Origin: Acetobacteraceae bacterium
GTDB taxonomy: Bacteria; Pseudomonadota; Alphaproteobacteria; Acetobacterales; Acetobacteraceae
Assembly (NCBI GenBank): GCA_003151425.1
Contig: PLXO01000336.1
Location: 1 to 64,000, forward strand
Direction: 5' to 3'
DNA length: 64,000 bases
Below the pieces are notes generated by a model. That model was not told where the DNA came from, made no database searches, and worked only from the letters and a program-made list of their open reading frames with translations. Of the stretch, positions 25,932 to 34,911 are shown in pieces. The translations under genes and the position numbers were made by a program. How positions within the stretch are numbered: the first letter of the stretch is position 1; each line of letters opens with the position of its first letter.

Positions 25932-26394
25932 GCCCGTCCACCAGTCGTCTCAATTTGCGAACTCGTGTCACTGCTCCGTCATGGCGGCGTGGTGAAAGGG
26001 GTCGATGCACGAGCCATGCCATGAATGGAGATTGAAAGGAATTGAAGGAGTTAGGAGTGCGAAAAGCATGCAACTTGGAGTTGCATGTAAACTTTACTGA
26101 CAACCCCGCACCAATTGCTTTCTGCCCATTATGCAACCCAGAGATAGCCGGAATTGTCGCCAATTTGAACCAGCCGCCTTTGCTGCCTTGGCCATCCGCC
26201 GCAGCGCAGCAAACGGACGCCAGCGTTACTTGCAGTCAGCCACGATGCAGAGCCAACCACCACGCAGCCAGCTACCATGCACCTAGCCACCAGCGCCACT
26301 TGCCGGCCCTGCGGGCGGATGCCAGCCTGACCGGCGTCGCAAGCACCGTCGAACGGTGCGCGCCCAGGGAAACAAAGCCAGAGGAAACAAAGCC
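25932..26394. other. 463-base upstream region of the aminotransferase
   Basis: The region holds a strong palindrome at 26067-26087, listed separately, and an AT-richer patch around 26020-26110 that is unusual for this window and could carry a promoter. From 26200 to 26340 there are loosely repeated AGCCACCA-like units. No gene is supported. Confidence 0.4.
26067..26087. promoter_or_regulatory. 9-bp perfect palindrome, likely operator
   Basis: CATGCAACT (26067-26075), TGG, AGTTGCATG (26079-26087). The symmetry and the TGCAACT half-site resemble operators of MarR- or GntR-type regulators of catabolic genes. It lies about 310 bases before the aminotransferase. A second small symmetry, TAAA-C-TTTA, follows directly. 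No regulator gene is adjacent. Confidence 0.5.
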
Positions 26395-27630
26395 ATGAGC
26401 AACCCGGACTTCGATCTGACGCGCCTGTTCGGCACCGGGCTGCCCGACCCGTCGCCGCGCTTCGCGGGGTTCCCCGAGTTCAACTTCATCGGCGGCCACA
26501 ACGATCCCGAGCACATTCCGATCGAAGGCCTGATCGAGGCCGCGGCCAGCGTGCTGCGGCGCGAGGGCGGCAGCCTGGCGATGTACAATCTCGGCCGCGG
26601 GCCGCAGGGTTACCCGGGGCTGCGCGATTTCCTCGCCGACAAGCTCAAGCGCCACCGCGGCATAGACTGCGGGCGCGACGACATCATGATCACCACCGGC
26701 TCCGGCCAGGGGATCGACATGGTCAGCCGCCTGCTGGTCGATCCCGGCGAGACGGTGATCCTGGAGGAATGTTGCTATGCCGGCGCGATCAACCGCTTCA
26801 AGCGGATCGGCGCCAAGATCGTCGGCACGAAGCTGGACGAGCACGGCATCTGCATCGACGCGCTGACCACGCTGCTGGACGAGCTGAAGTCGAAGGGCGT
26901 GACGCCCAAGTGCATCTACACCATCCCGACCATCCAGAACCCTACCGGATCGATCCTGCCGCTGGAGCGCCGCCACGCGCTACTGGCGCTGGCACGCGAA
27001 CGCGGTATCGCGATCTTCGAGGACGAGTGCTACGCCGACCTGCTGTGGGTCCGCGCGGCGCCGCCGTCGCTCTATTCGCTGGCCCCCGACCAAGTGGTGC
27101 ATATCGGCTCGTTCTCCAAGTCGCTCGCGCCGGCGTTGCGCATCGGCTACTGCGTGGCGTCCTGGCCGGTGCTGTCGCGGCTGCTCGCGATGAAGACCGA
27201 TGGCGGCACCGGCGCGCTCGACCAGATGATCGTCGCCGAGTATTTTACGCGTTCGTTCGACACGCACGTGGAACATCTATCGGCGGTGCTGCGCGAGAAG
27301 CTGGACACCATGGTCGAGGCGGTGGAGCGCGAGTTCGGCACCGCGGTGGAGATGTGGCGGCCGGAGGGCGGCATCTTCCTGTGGCTCAAGCTGCCGGACC
27401 AGGTCGACGTGACGAAGCTGGTCAAGCCGGCGGCCCAGGCGGGCATCGCGTTCAACCCGGGTCCGGAATGGGCGTGCGATCCCGCGACGGCGAAGTCCTC
27501 CATGCGGCTGTGTTTCGCGCTGCCCAGCAAGCAGCAGATCAAGGACGGCGTGGCGGCTCTGGCGCGGGTGTGTTTCGAGGAGACCGGGATCCCGCCGCGC
27601 AGCGCGAATGTGGGGAACGTGCGGGCGTAG
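26395..27630 (+). CDS. PLP-dependent aminotransferase, class I/II
   Basis: A 411-residue fold-type I enzyme of the group related to the MocR aminotransferase domain and 2-aminoadipate transaminase. The PLP lysine is K242 in GSFSKSLAPALRIGY; the cofactor-ring motifs are GSGQGIDMVSRLL, PTIQNPTG and DECYADLLW. The ATG at 26395 is in the frame of the family N terminus (MSNPDFDLTRLFG), and GAGG lies 11 bases upstream. It is monocistronic, followed by a dispersed repeat and a convergent CoA-transferase gene. The amino donor cannot be told. Confidence 0.88.
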   Translation: MSNPDFDLTRLFGTGLPDPSPRFAGFPEFNFIGGHNDPEHIPIEGLIEAAASVLRREGGSLAMYNLGRGPQGYPGLRDFLADKLKRHRGIDCGRDDIMITTGSGQGIDMVSRLLVDPGETVILEECCYAGAINRFKRIGAKIVGTKLDEHGICIDALTTLLDELKSKGVTPKCIYTIPTIQNPTGSILPLERRHALLALARERGIAIFEDECYADLLWVRAAPPSLYSLAPDQVVHIGSFSKSLAPALRIGYCVASWPVLSRLLAMKTDGGTGALDQMIVAEYFTRSFDTHVEHLSAVLREKLDTMVEAVEREFGTAVEMWRPEGGIFLWLKLPDQVDVTKLVKPAAQAGIAFNPGPEWACDPATAKSSMRLCFALPSKQQIKDGVAALARVCFEETGIPPRSANVGNVRA

Positions 27631-27639
27631 CAGACATCG

Positions 27640-27785
27640 GAGGGCGGAAAAGCGCAGCGCATTCCGCCGCTTTGCCTGACGCCCGCTCCGTCATGTCGGA
27701 CGGCTCGCCGCTGCCGGAACGACGTGCCGGCGGAAGAGGTTGGCTGCGTGGCGGTGGAATGCGCTGCGCTTTTCCACCCTACTCG
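27640..27785. repeat. dispersed inverted-repeat element (copy 1)
   Basis: The left arm GGCGGAAAAGCGCAGCGCATT (27645 onwards) and the right arm GGAATGCGCTGCGCTTTTCC with a CACCCTAC tail (to about 27785) are inverted copies about 80 bases apart. The same arm occurs at 38694-38765. This is an intergenic repeat family placed between convergent genes, with no coding content. It might act as a bidirectional hairpin terminator. Confidence 0.65.
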
Positions 27786-27792
27786 TTCCGCG

Positions 27793-28986
27793 TTACGCGC
27801 GTGCCCCCAGCCGAACCACGCCGCGCTCGGCCAGCGCGGCGATCTCCGCCGCCGCGTAGCCATGCTCGCGCAGGATCGCCTCGGTGTGCTCGCCGAGCGA
27901 GGGTGCGACAGCGCGCGGCGCACCGTCCTCGAACGCCGGCAACCCGACCAGGTTCGGCAGCGCCAGGGTCCGTTCCACATCCGGATGGTTCACCCGGCTG
28001 ACCGCGCCCGAGGCGCTCGCCTGCTCGTGCGCCAGAAAATCCGCATAGGTGTTCACCCGCTCGTGCAGCACCTTGCGCACGACGAAGCGTTGCGACCACG
28101 CATTGAACGACCGCGCGGCGATCACCGGACGCAGCAGCGCGATCAGCGCATCGGCATGCGCCAGCCGGTCCTTGGCGGTCGCGAAGCGCGGGTCCTGCGC
28201 CAGGTCGGGCCGCTCGATCGCGTCGCAATACGCGATCCATTCGTGCTGGCGCGCCACCGTCACGTTGATCCAGTCGTCGCTGGTCCGAAACACCCCCGAC
28301 GGCGGGTTCACCGCACGCGGCGACGCGCCCTCCAGGTGCGATTGCAGCAGGCGCACCACCTGCAATGCGGCGGCCGACTGCATCAGGCTCGCCTCGATAT
28401 GCCGTCCGCGCGCCGCGTCGCGCCGCGCGTGCAGCGCCGCGGCCAGCGCGGTGAAGGCATAGAGCCCGGTGCTGGTGTCGATCGCCACGATCGGCACGCG
28501 GTGCGGGATGCCGTCCTCGCCCTTGTTCTCCATGATCAGGCCAGTGAAGGCCTGCAGCACCGGGTCCATCGCCGGTCGTTCCGCCAGCGGCCCGGTCTGG
28601 CCGAAGCCGGAGACCGACAAATAAAGGATGCGCGGCTCCCGTTCCGCCACCGCATCATAGCCGAAGCCCATCCGCTCGATCACGCCCGGGCGGAAGCCCT
28701 GCAGGAACACGTCGGCGCCCCGGATCAGCCGCCACAGCACGTCCTGCCCCTCGGCGCTCTTCAGATCAAGTGCGATCGAGCGTTTGCCGAGGTTGCTCGG
28801 GATCGAATACGCGGTGTGGTCGCCGTAGACCACTCCGAGGCCACGGCTCCAGTCGCCGGTCTCGGTTGGTTCCACCTTGATCACGTTTGCGCCGTACTGC
28901 GCCAGCAGCATCGCGCAGTATGGCCCCGCGACGCCCTGGCTGAGATCGACCACCTTCAACCCGGCATAGGGCGAGGCGTAGCTCAT
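27793..28986 (-). CDS. CaiB/BaiF family III CoA-transferase
   Basis: A 397-residue enzyme moving CoA between carboxylic acids. Signatures are LKVVDLSQGVAGPYCAMLLA at the N terminus, VIKVEPTETGDWSRGLG, and the catalytic Asp D141 in AMDPVLQAFTGL. The long C-terminal half is complete. GGGAG precedes the ATG at 28986. It is the last gene of an operon after the enolase-superfamily gene, with 15 bases between. In that setting it probably activates a hydroxy- or unsaturated acid released by the preceding enzymes. Confidence 0.9.
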   Translation of the reverse strand: MSYASPYAGLKVVDLSQGVAGPYCAMLLAQYGANVIKVEPTETGDWSRGLGVVYGDHTAYSIPSNLGKRSIALDLKSAEGQDVLWRLIRGADVFLQGFRPGVIERMGFGYDAVAEREPRILYLSVSGFGQTGPLAERPAMDPVLQAFTGLIMENKGEDGIPHRVPIVAIDTSTGLYAFTALAAALHARRDAARGRHIEASLMQSAAALQVVRLLQSHLEGASPRAVNPPSGVFRTSDDWINVTVARQHEWIAYCDAIERPDLAQDPRFATAKDRLAHADALIALLRPVIAARSFNAWSQRFVVRKVLHERVNTYADFLAHEQASASGAVSRVNHPDVERTLALPNLVGLPAFEDGAPRAVAPSLGEHTEAILREHGYAAAEIAALAERGVVRLGARA

Positions 28987-29001
28987 CGCGACATCTCCCG
29001 C

Positions 29002-30180
29002 TCAGCGCGCGCGATAGCGCTCGACCGCGGCGGGATCGAGCGCGATGCCCAGCCCCGACCCGAGGGTGGACAGAAGAACCATGCCGTTGCCGTCGGTGGT
29101 GATCCGCTCGCGCAACAACTCATCGCGCAGCGCGTGCGCGGTCTGGTCGAATTCCACCATCAGCCCGTTCGGGATCGAGGCGGCGAAGTGCAGCGACGCC
29201 GCCAGCAGCACGGCAGAGGAAAACGCGTGCGGCGCCACCATCATGTTGTGCGCGTGCGCCAGCGCGGCGATACGGCGACCCTCGCTGAAGCCGCCGGACC
29301 ACGCCAGGTCCGGCTGCGCGATGTCGATCGCGCGGCGGGTGATCAGCTCGCGGTAGCCATACAGTCCGACCTCCGTTTCGTACCCGGCGATCGCCATCGG
29401 TAGGGCGCGCGCCACCTCGGCGCTGCCGTCGATGTCGTCGGTCGCCACCGGCTCCTCGAGCCAGAAGATGTTGTAGGGCTCGAACGCCTTGCCCATCGCA
29501 ATGGCAACCGAAGGCGACCAGACGCAGTTGGCGTCCAGCATCAGCCGTGCCTCCGGTCCCAGCGCCTTGCGCACCGCGGCGACGCGGGCGAGGTCCTCGG
29601 CCACGGTGACCTCGCAGACCTCCGGCTCCGCGGTCAGGCTGCGCAGCTTCGATCCGATCGGGCGGGTGCGCCCCACCTTCATCTTCATCGCCTTGAAACC
29701 CTGCGCAGCATAGCGCGCCGCCTCGTCGGCGAGCGCGGCGACATCCTTGCCCCGCTGGTAGAAACCGCCGCTGGCATAGACCTCGACGCGGTCGGTGAAC
29801 CCGCCGAGCAGGCGATACAGCGGCTGCCCCACCGCCTTGCCGGCCAGGTCCCACAGCGCGATATCAATGCCACTGATCGCGTGCATGACGATGCCGCGCC
29901 GCCCATGCTGACGGGTGCGGGCGAACATCTTCTGCCACAGCGCCTCGATCATGCCCGCATCCTCGCCGAGCAGCATCGGGCGCAGTTCCTGCTGGATAAC
30001 CGTTTCGGTACTGATCAGCGGTCCGCCCGCCGAGCCCGCCTCGCCGAGGCCGATCAGCCCAGTGTCGGTCTCGATCTCCACCAGCAGCGCGTTGCGCGCG
30101 GCGTTGGCACCGCCGGCACTCATCGCCGGGTTCGGTGAGCGGAACGTCAGCGGAATGGTACGGATGTCGATGATCTTCAT
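29002..30180 (-). CDS. mandelate racemase/muconate lactonizing enzyme family protein
   Basis: A 392-residue enolase-superfamily enzyme. Acid-base and metal residues are all visible: the K-x-K pair K166/K168 (AMKMKVG), metal ligands D216 (MLDANCVW), E242 or E243 (WLEEPV) and E268 (GYETEVG), and H318 (APHAFSS). It abstracts the proton next to a carboxylate, so it is a racemase, epimerase or sugar-acid dehydratase. Its start overlaps the stop of the upstream luciferase-like gene by four bases. An insertion rich in basic residues (RTRPIGSKLRSLTAEPE, 171-187) follows the Lys pair and is longer than in typical members. Confidence 0.9.
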   Translation of the reverse strand: MKIIDIRTIPLTFRSPNPAMSAGGANAARNALLVEIETDTGLIGLGEAGSAGGPLISTETVIQQELRPMLLGEDAGMIEALWQKMFARTRQHGRRGIVMHAISGIDIALWDLAGKAVGQPLYRLLGGFTDRVEVYASGGFYQRGKDVAALADEAARYAAQGFKAMKMKVGRTRPIGSKLRSLTAEPEVCEVTVAEDLARVAAVRKALGPEARLMLDANCVWSPSVAIAMGKAFEPYNIFWLEEPVATDDIDGSAEVARALPMAIAGYETEVGLYGYRELITRRAIDIAQPDLAWSGGFSEGRRIAALAHAHNMMVAPHAFSSAVLLAASLHFAASIPNGLMVEFDQTAHALRDELLRERITTDGNGMVLLSTLGSGLGIALDPAAVERYRAR

Positions 30181-31232
30181 GGCGCGGCCCAGTTCGTATC
30201 GAAGCCGGTGAAACGGTGCGGGATGCGGCGGATATCGGCCACCAGTTCGCGCTGCAACCCGATCGGCGCGTCCGGCGGAAAATTCAGGTCGATGGAATCC
30301 GCCGCGCCGCCGAACCGCGCCGCGACCGCTGCTGCCAGCCCGTCATACGGCGCGCAGGCCGCAAAGATATGCAGCACCTCGTCGGGGATCGCCGCCGCCA
30401 TCTCCTGCCACCGCCCCCGCACCGACATGGTGTGCAGCTTCAGCCCCAGTTCCTCCAGCCCGTGCAGCGCCAGGATCGGCAGGTAGGTGCGGGTGGAACC
30501 ATAGAACGCGATGCGCTCGCGCACACGAACCGACGCGCGGGCAACCGCCGCTTCATCCGGCCCGGTCACCACGAAACCCCCGCCATGTACATCGAACCGC
30601 TCGCGTATCCTTCCGGATCGCGCCATACCCTCCGCGATGCGCGGCAGGCACACCTGCTCGAGATAGCGGCGCGAGCACAGCGGATGCAGCCGCGCCCCGT
30701 CCGCCACTTGGCCGGCGACGCGCAGCATCGCCTCGCCGACCGCGGCGATGGTGACGGGGACCATGGGCAGCCCGGTCGGTTCCGGCGAAAACGCCGGCGT
30801 CATCAGCGTCAGGGTGTAGTGCGGGCTGTGATAGTCCAGCTTCCCGCGCGTCTCCCAGCAGCGCCAGAGCGCCCGCAGCGCGCCGACGTAGTCGCGTAGC
30901 CGTGGCGCCGGCGGGGTCCACTCGATACCGAAACGACGCTCGTTGTGGCCCTTCACCTGGCTGCCGAGCCCCAGCACGAAGCGCCCGGCGGAATTGGCGT
31001 GCAGGTCCCAGGCGTTGCTCGCCGTCACCGTGGGGCTGCGCGGAAACGCGACGGCGATCGAGGGCGTCAGCTCCACACGTTCGGTCGCCAGCGCGGCGAG
31101 CGCCAGCGGGGTGAACACGTCGTGGCCCAGTTCGACCGTCATTACGGCGTCCAAGCCGGCGTCTTCCGCCGCCCGTGCCGCCGGGCCGACCTGGCGCCAG
31201 TCGGCCATCGGGATCGCGGTGAAGACCCGCAT
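30177..31232 (-). CDS. luciferase-like (LLM class) flavin/F420 oxidoreductase
   Basis: A 351-residue TIM-barrel oxidoreductase of the LLM group that uses F420 or FMNH2. Visible features are VELGHDVFTPLALAALAT at the N terminus, TPSIAVAFPRSPTVTA, FVLGLGSQVKGHNERRFG and PVTIAAVGEAMLRVAG. It is the first gene of the operon with the enolase-superfamily protein and the CoA-transferase. Whether the cofactor is F420 or flavin is not decided by sequence alone. Bases 31233-31389 upstream separate it from the ATPase gene and contain no clear promoter. Confidence 0.88.
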   Translation of the reverse strand: MRVFTAIPMADWRQVGPAARAAEDAGLDAVMTVELGHDVFTPLALAALATERVELTPSIAVAFPRSPTVTASNAWDLHANSAGRFVLGLGSQVKGHNERRFGIEWTPPAPRLRDYVGALRALWRCWETRGKLDYHSPHYTLTLMTPAFSPEPTGLPMVPVTIAAVGEAMLRVAGQVADGARLHPLCSRRYLEQVCLPRIAEGMARSGRIRERFDVHGGGFVVTGPDEAAVARASVRVRERIAFYGSTRTYLPILALHGLEELGLKLHTMSVRGRWQEMAAAIPDEVLHIFAACAPYDGLAAAVAARFGGAADSIDLNFPPDAPIGLQRELVADIRRIPHRFTGFDTNWAAP

Positions 31233-31389
31233 GCAGTCCTCCCCCTGCTGGGTGATCGATGTGTGGTCGGCGGACGGTGCGCTGCACCGGCGCTGATGTC
31301 GATACCGAGCGGGGCAGTCGGAATACGTGGGGCCGAGTCGTGCAATTGGCCGAAAATCGAAACAATCAGGGGCGGTTCCCGAGACTACG

Positions 31390-34300
31390 TCATGCTGGGA
31401 GATACTGCTTTAGTTTACACACATGGACTGTTTCCGCGGGTAAGTGCGCGGCTAGTTCAAGCAGATGTCGATGATGCGTTAACAGGATCACCTGAACACT
31501 CCGACTCAGCTCCAATAGCATTCGCATAGTCGCCAAAGCCCTGTCGTCGTCGAAGGTCTGCAGAATGTCGTCGCCGATGAACGGCAGCGGCGGAGCCATT
31601 GCGGCGTGTTCCTCGATCGCCGCCATACGCAGCGCAAGAAAGAGCTGGTCTCGCGTTCCCTCAGACAATTGCCCAACGTACTTGGGTTCACCAGGAAACG
31701 CACGTTCACGCAATACTAGCAGTTGGGTCTTGTCATCCTCCGTTACGGTATGAACGCGGTCGTAAACTCCGTCAGTCAATGTTCGGAACAATTCGCTGAT
31801 CCGCCTCAATAGTTCCGAATCACCTGCTGCGTCGACTGACGCGAGCGATTTCTCCAGCAGTGCCGAGGCGATATGCGAGAGTAAGGCCTCCTCTAGAACT
31901 CGCCCGATCGTTGCTGCGGCCGCCTGCTGCTCCATCACCGCGGTGCTTGCGGACGTTGCTGTCGCGTCACGCTCCATCTGCTGCGCAATGCGCGCGATTT
32001 GCGCGGCCGCCGCTTGCGCCGCGTCGTTGGCATCTTTTCGGTCGCGCGAGGCGCGGTCGATCATCGTCTCGATGTCGTCGGCTGAAACTGAGGCCACTTC
32101 GGCTCTCAGCCCTTCTAATGAAAGCGCCTGACCCGCTTCGTGCAGCCTCGCCTGAGCGTCAGCCAAGTTTAAGTCCTGGTGCCGTCGCTCGGCAGACAAT
32201 GCGAGTCGAGCTTCCGCCGCCTCCACCGAGTCCGCTCCGATCAGCAGCAGCGTCGCGCGTAACGCCGCGCGGTGTTCAGCCAACTCGCGCTCTGCTTTGA
32301 TTGCACTCGCCTGGGCACTCTCGAACTGGCTCTGCAACAGACTGTGCTGCTTCTCAAGTCCGCGTTGATGGATCAGACGTCTGCTGAGCTCCGCCACCGC
32401 GTCGAACGGTGTCAGTGCGTGTAGGTCCGATGCAACCGATGAGACAAGCACGCTGGCTGCGGATCTGAACCGGCGATCGTCTGCATCCATTCCCACAATG
32501 CGGGAGGTCAATGCGGCCGCCGCCTGGTCTTCCCCTGCAAGGTCGATCATGAGTTGAAGGAGTTCGTCCGTCACCTCGGGTTCTTCATCGGCCGGCCGTC
32601 CAAGTTCGGCCATCAGACCGCGCCACTTCCCCTGCCAATCGGCTAGCGCTGCCGTATCCGCCGAAATCTTGTCGTGTTCCTTTGCCAACGCTTCGACTGC
32701 GCTTGCGCGCCGGTCGGCAACCCGCGCCCTTTCAGCACGGGCGTCGTTGGCATGTTTGAGCACTTGGTCCGCAGCGGCAAGGCACTGCGTCAACGTCAGC
32801 GGCGGATCTGGCCGCAGTGAGAGGTGAGCAGTTAGCTCGGCCACCCATAGGGCATGTTGGCTGTCGAGTGCGCGCAGGATATTCTCGGTGGTAGCGCGAG
32901 CCCGCATAACGTCAATAACGCGCTCGCGGGCAGTGAGAAATGCGTGCACCTCGCCGATGGTCGGGGCCGCACCGAGGGGCAGGCCAGTGCACGACTGCGA
33001 CCACGCCCGCTCCACAGCCTGCAGTACCTCGCGTTGTACGCGGTGTCTCTCCTCGGCCGCAGAGACTCTTGCCTGAGCCTTCGCCACCGCAGAGCGATAG
33101 ACCTCGGCCTGCACGATGGCTGAACCGTGCTGCATGCGGATGTCGGCCATTGCGTCCGCCGCCGAGACCGCGCGTTCATATGCCAATGGCAAGGGCAGTT
33201 CCCGGGTAAACGGCGCTTGCTCCTCCGCAGAGGGCGGGTCGTCGGTGAATGCACGACGGTAGATCAAATGCCAACCAGCATCGCGATGCGCGCGTGAACC
33301 GACCAAATCCTGCTCGCTCACTATCACGCCAGCCTCGCTAATCGCGGCAAGACGTTCAATTTCCCTTCCAAGCGCGTCCTTCGCTTCGTCCACTAGCTTC
33401 CGACGATTGAGTTCCTCGGTGCGGGCCGCGTCCCTATCCGCAGCGGGCTGATCATAGGCGATTGGCTGCAGGGGAGCGAGATCGGAAAGCGCCTGCGCCC
33501 CGGAGGTCCATCCCGGCACACGTGCCAAAGCGTCCGACAAGGCAACGTCTGCGTTCGTCAGGGCCGCGGCGAGCTCGCGGCGGCGGCGGGCCGGATCTCC
33601 CTCGCTACGAATCTCTTGAACCAAGGTTTCGAGGGCCTGTGTCTCGGCTACAGGCGACAAAGCGGCGAGCTGCGCATCAATGTGCGCGAGATTCCGGGCA
33701 AACTCAGCGACCCTGCGCTGCGCAGAGTTCATCGCGGAGACCTGGTCACGATGGGCCGCTATCAATCGGCGGGCGCGGTTGATTGCGGACCGCGGTGGAA
33801 TCGCCTTTGCCGCATTCGTTACCAGCTCGGAGCTGCCGAGTTCCTGTAATAGCGCGGCGATCCGTCTGCGGCATGTGTCGAGTTCGGACTGCACGCCGGG
33901 CAGGTCGGCCGCCGCCTTGCGCGCGGCACCGGCCGCCTCCACCAACCGATCGATCCCTACGGCCGCGGCCAGCAATGGGGCGTCCAGCACAATCGACTGG
34001 AGCTGTTCAGTGAGCTGACCGACTTGCGCGTGATCTCTTGCGGCACGGTCCTCCGCCATTACTATGGCGGCGCGAATATCCGCAAGCCGAGTTGCCAGAT
34101 CGGCGTCGAGCACCGGTGCGTCAGGATGCGCGGCCACCCACGCGGCGGCTTCGTCATAAACAGCAAGCCACGGTGCGACGCGGCGTACTCGTTCCAGCCG
34201 AGCGATCTCCGCCGATCCGAAATCAGCCCGCTTGTTCAGTTCCTCTAGATGTCCCTGCGTTTCCCGTAGCTCTCGTTCCTGTCTCTCCCAATGTTCTGGC

Positions 34301-34908
34301 TTGAGCACGCTGTTGCTGAGCTGTCGGCGAGAGGCGACAAATTTTTCCAGTTCGACGTAGAACGGCCGTTGACTGGATCGGCGCATCGGAGCCAGGGCGT
34401 CGCGTGCTGCCTCAAGCGACTCCCGCAATCGCGTTGCGTCGCGGGTCCCTCCCGCGCCGGAGACCAGCGCGGCAGCGAGTGCGCCATTGGACGCCAACAG
34501 TTCATCTTGGCCCTCGCGCAACTTTTCAGTGTTCAGTGCGAACAGCCGCTCCAGCAGGGTACGGTCAGTACGGCCAAGAACGCGGGCCAGGGTCACTGGA
34601 TCGAGCGTATTCCCCTCGCCATCGACGAGTGTGTTGCCTTGTCCCTTTCGGCGGCCAAACGTGAAGCGTTCACCCTCCTTGGTGATTGCGTCGGCCGAGA
34701 CACGCATCCCCGCGTAGCCGTGTCGGAACCCCATCGGGGTCTGCCCACTGATACCGAACAGCAGATCGCAAAACGCGCTTCGCAGCACGGATTTGCCGCT
34801 GCCGTTCGGTGCCACGAGCAGGTTGATCGTGCCGGGCCGAGCGTCGAAGGTAATGTCTTCTGACGCGAAGTTGCCGTAGTTCCTGAGTGACAGCGAAGTC
34901 AGCCGCAT
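31390..34908 (-). CDS. YhaN/SbcC-like SMC-type ATPase
   Basis: A 1172-residue ABC-type ATPase. Walker A is APNGSGKS at residues 33-40. Two long coiled-coil arms (about 200-540 and 600-1000) follow. The C-terminal ABC signature is LSEGTRDQLFLALRMA, Walker B is LPFIGDDILQTFDD and the switch His is in LLTHHRH. The family partners a Mre11-type nuclease and handles DNA ends or hairpins. It starts three bases after the nuclease gene stop. There is no visible zinc-hook CxxC in the coiled-coil middle, favouring YhaN over true SbcC. It is the second gene of the operon. Confidence 0.88.
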   Translation of the reverse strand: MRLTSLSLRNYGNFASEDITFDARPGTINLLVAPNGSGKSVLRSAFCDLLFGISGQTPMGFRHGYAGMRVSADAITKEGERFTFGRRKGQGNTLVDGEGNTLDPVTLARVLGRTDRTLLERLFALNTEKLREGQDELLASNGALAAALVSGAGGTRDATRLRESLEAARDALAPMRRSSQRPFYVELEKFVASRRQLSNSVLKPEHWERQERELRETQGHLEELNKRADFGSAEIARLERVRRVAPWLAVYDEAAAWVAAHPDAPVLDADLATRLADIRAAIVMAEDRAARDHAQVGQLTEQLQSIVLDAPLLAAAVGIDRLVEAAGAARKAAADLPGVQSELDTCRRRIAALLQELGSSELVTNAAKAIPPRSAINRARRLIAAHRDQVSAMNSAQRRVAEFARNLAHIDAQLAALSPVAETQALETLVQEIRSEGDPARRRRELAAALTNADVALSDALARVPGWTSGAQALSDLAPLQPIAYDQPAADRDAARTEELNRRKLVDEAKDALGREIERLAAISEAGVIVSEQDLVGSRAHRDAGWHLIYRRAFTDDPPSAEEQAPFTRELPLPLAYERAVSAADAMADIRMQHGSAIVQAEVYRSAVAKAQARVSAAEERHRVQREVLQAVERAWSQSCTGLPLGAAPTIGEVHAFLTARERVIDVMRARATTENILRALDSQHALWVAELTAHLSLRPDPPLTLTQCLAAADQVLKHANDARAERARVADRRASAVEALAKEHDKISADTAALADWQGKWRGLMAELGRPADEEPEVTDELLQLMIDLAGEDQAAAALTSRIVGMDADDRRFRSAASVLVSSVASDLHALTPFDAVAELSRRLIHQRGLEKQHSLLQSQFESAQASAIKAERELAEHRAALRATLLLIGADSVEAAEARLALSAERRHQDLNLADAQARLHEAGQALSLEGLRAEVASVSADDIETMIDRASRDRKDANDAAQAAAAQIARIAQQMERDATATSASTAVMEQQAAAATIGRVLEEALLSHIASALLEKSLASVDAAGDSELLRRISELFRTLTDGVYDRVHTVTEDDKTQLLVLRERAFPGEPKYVGQLSEGTRDQLFLALRMAAIEEHAAMAPPLPFIGDDILQTFDDDRALATMRMLLELSRSVQVILLTHHRHLLELAAHLPAETVHVCKLKQYLPA

Positions 34909-34911
34909 CGC

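Noticed and set aside
31390-34908. True SbcC/Rad50
   Set aside because: No zinc-hook CxxC could be found in the coiled-coil centre; the length and the partner fit YhaN better.
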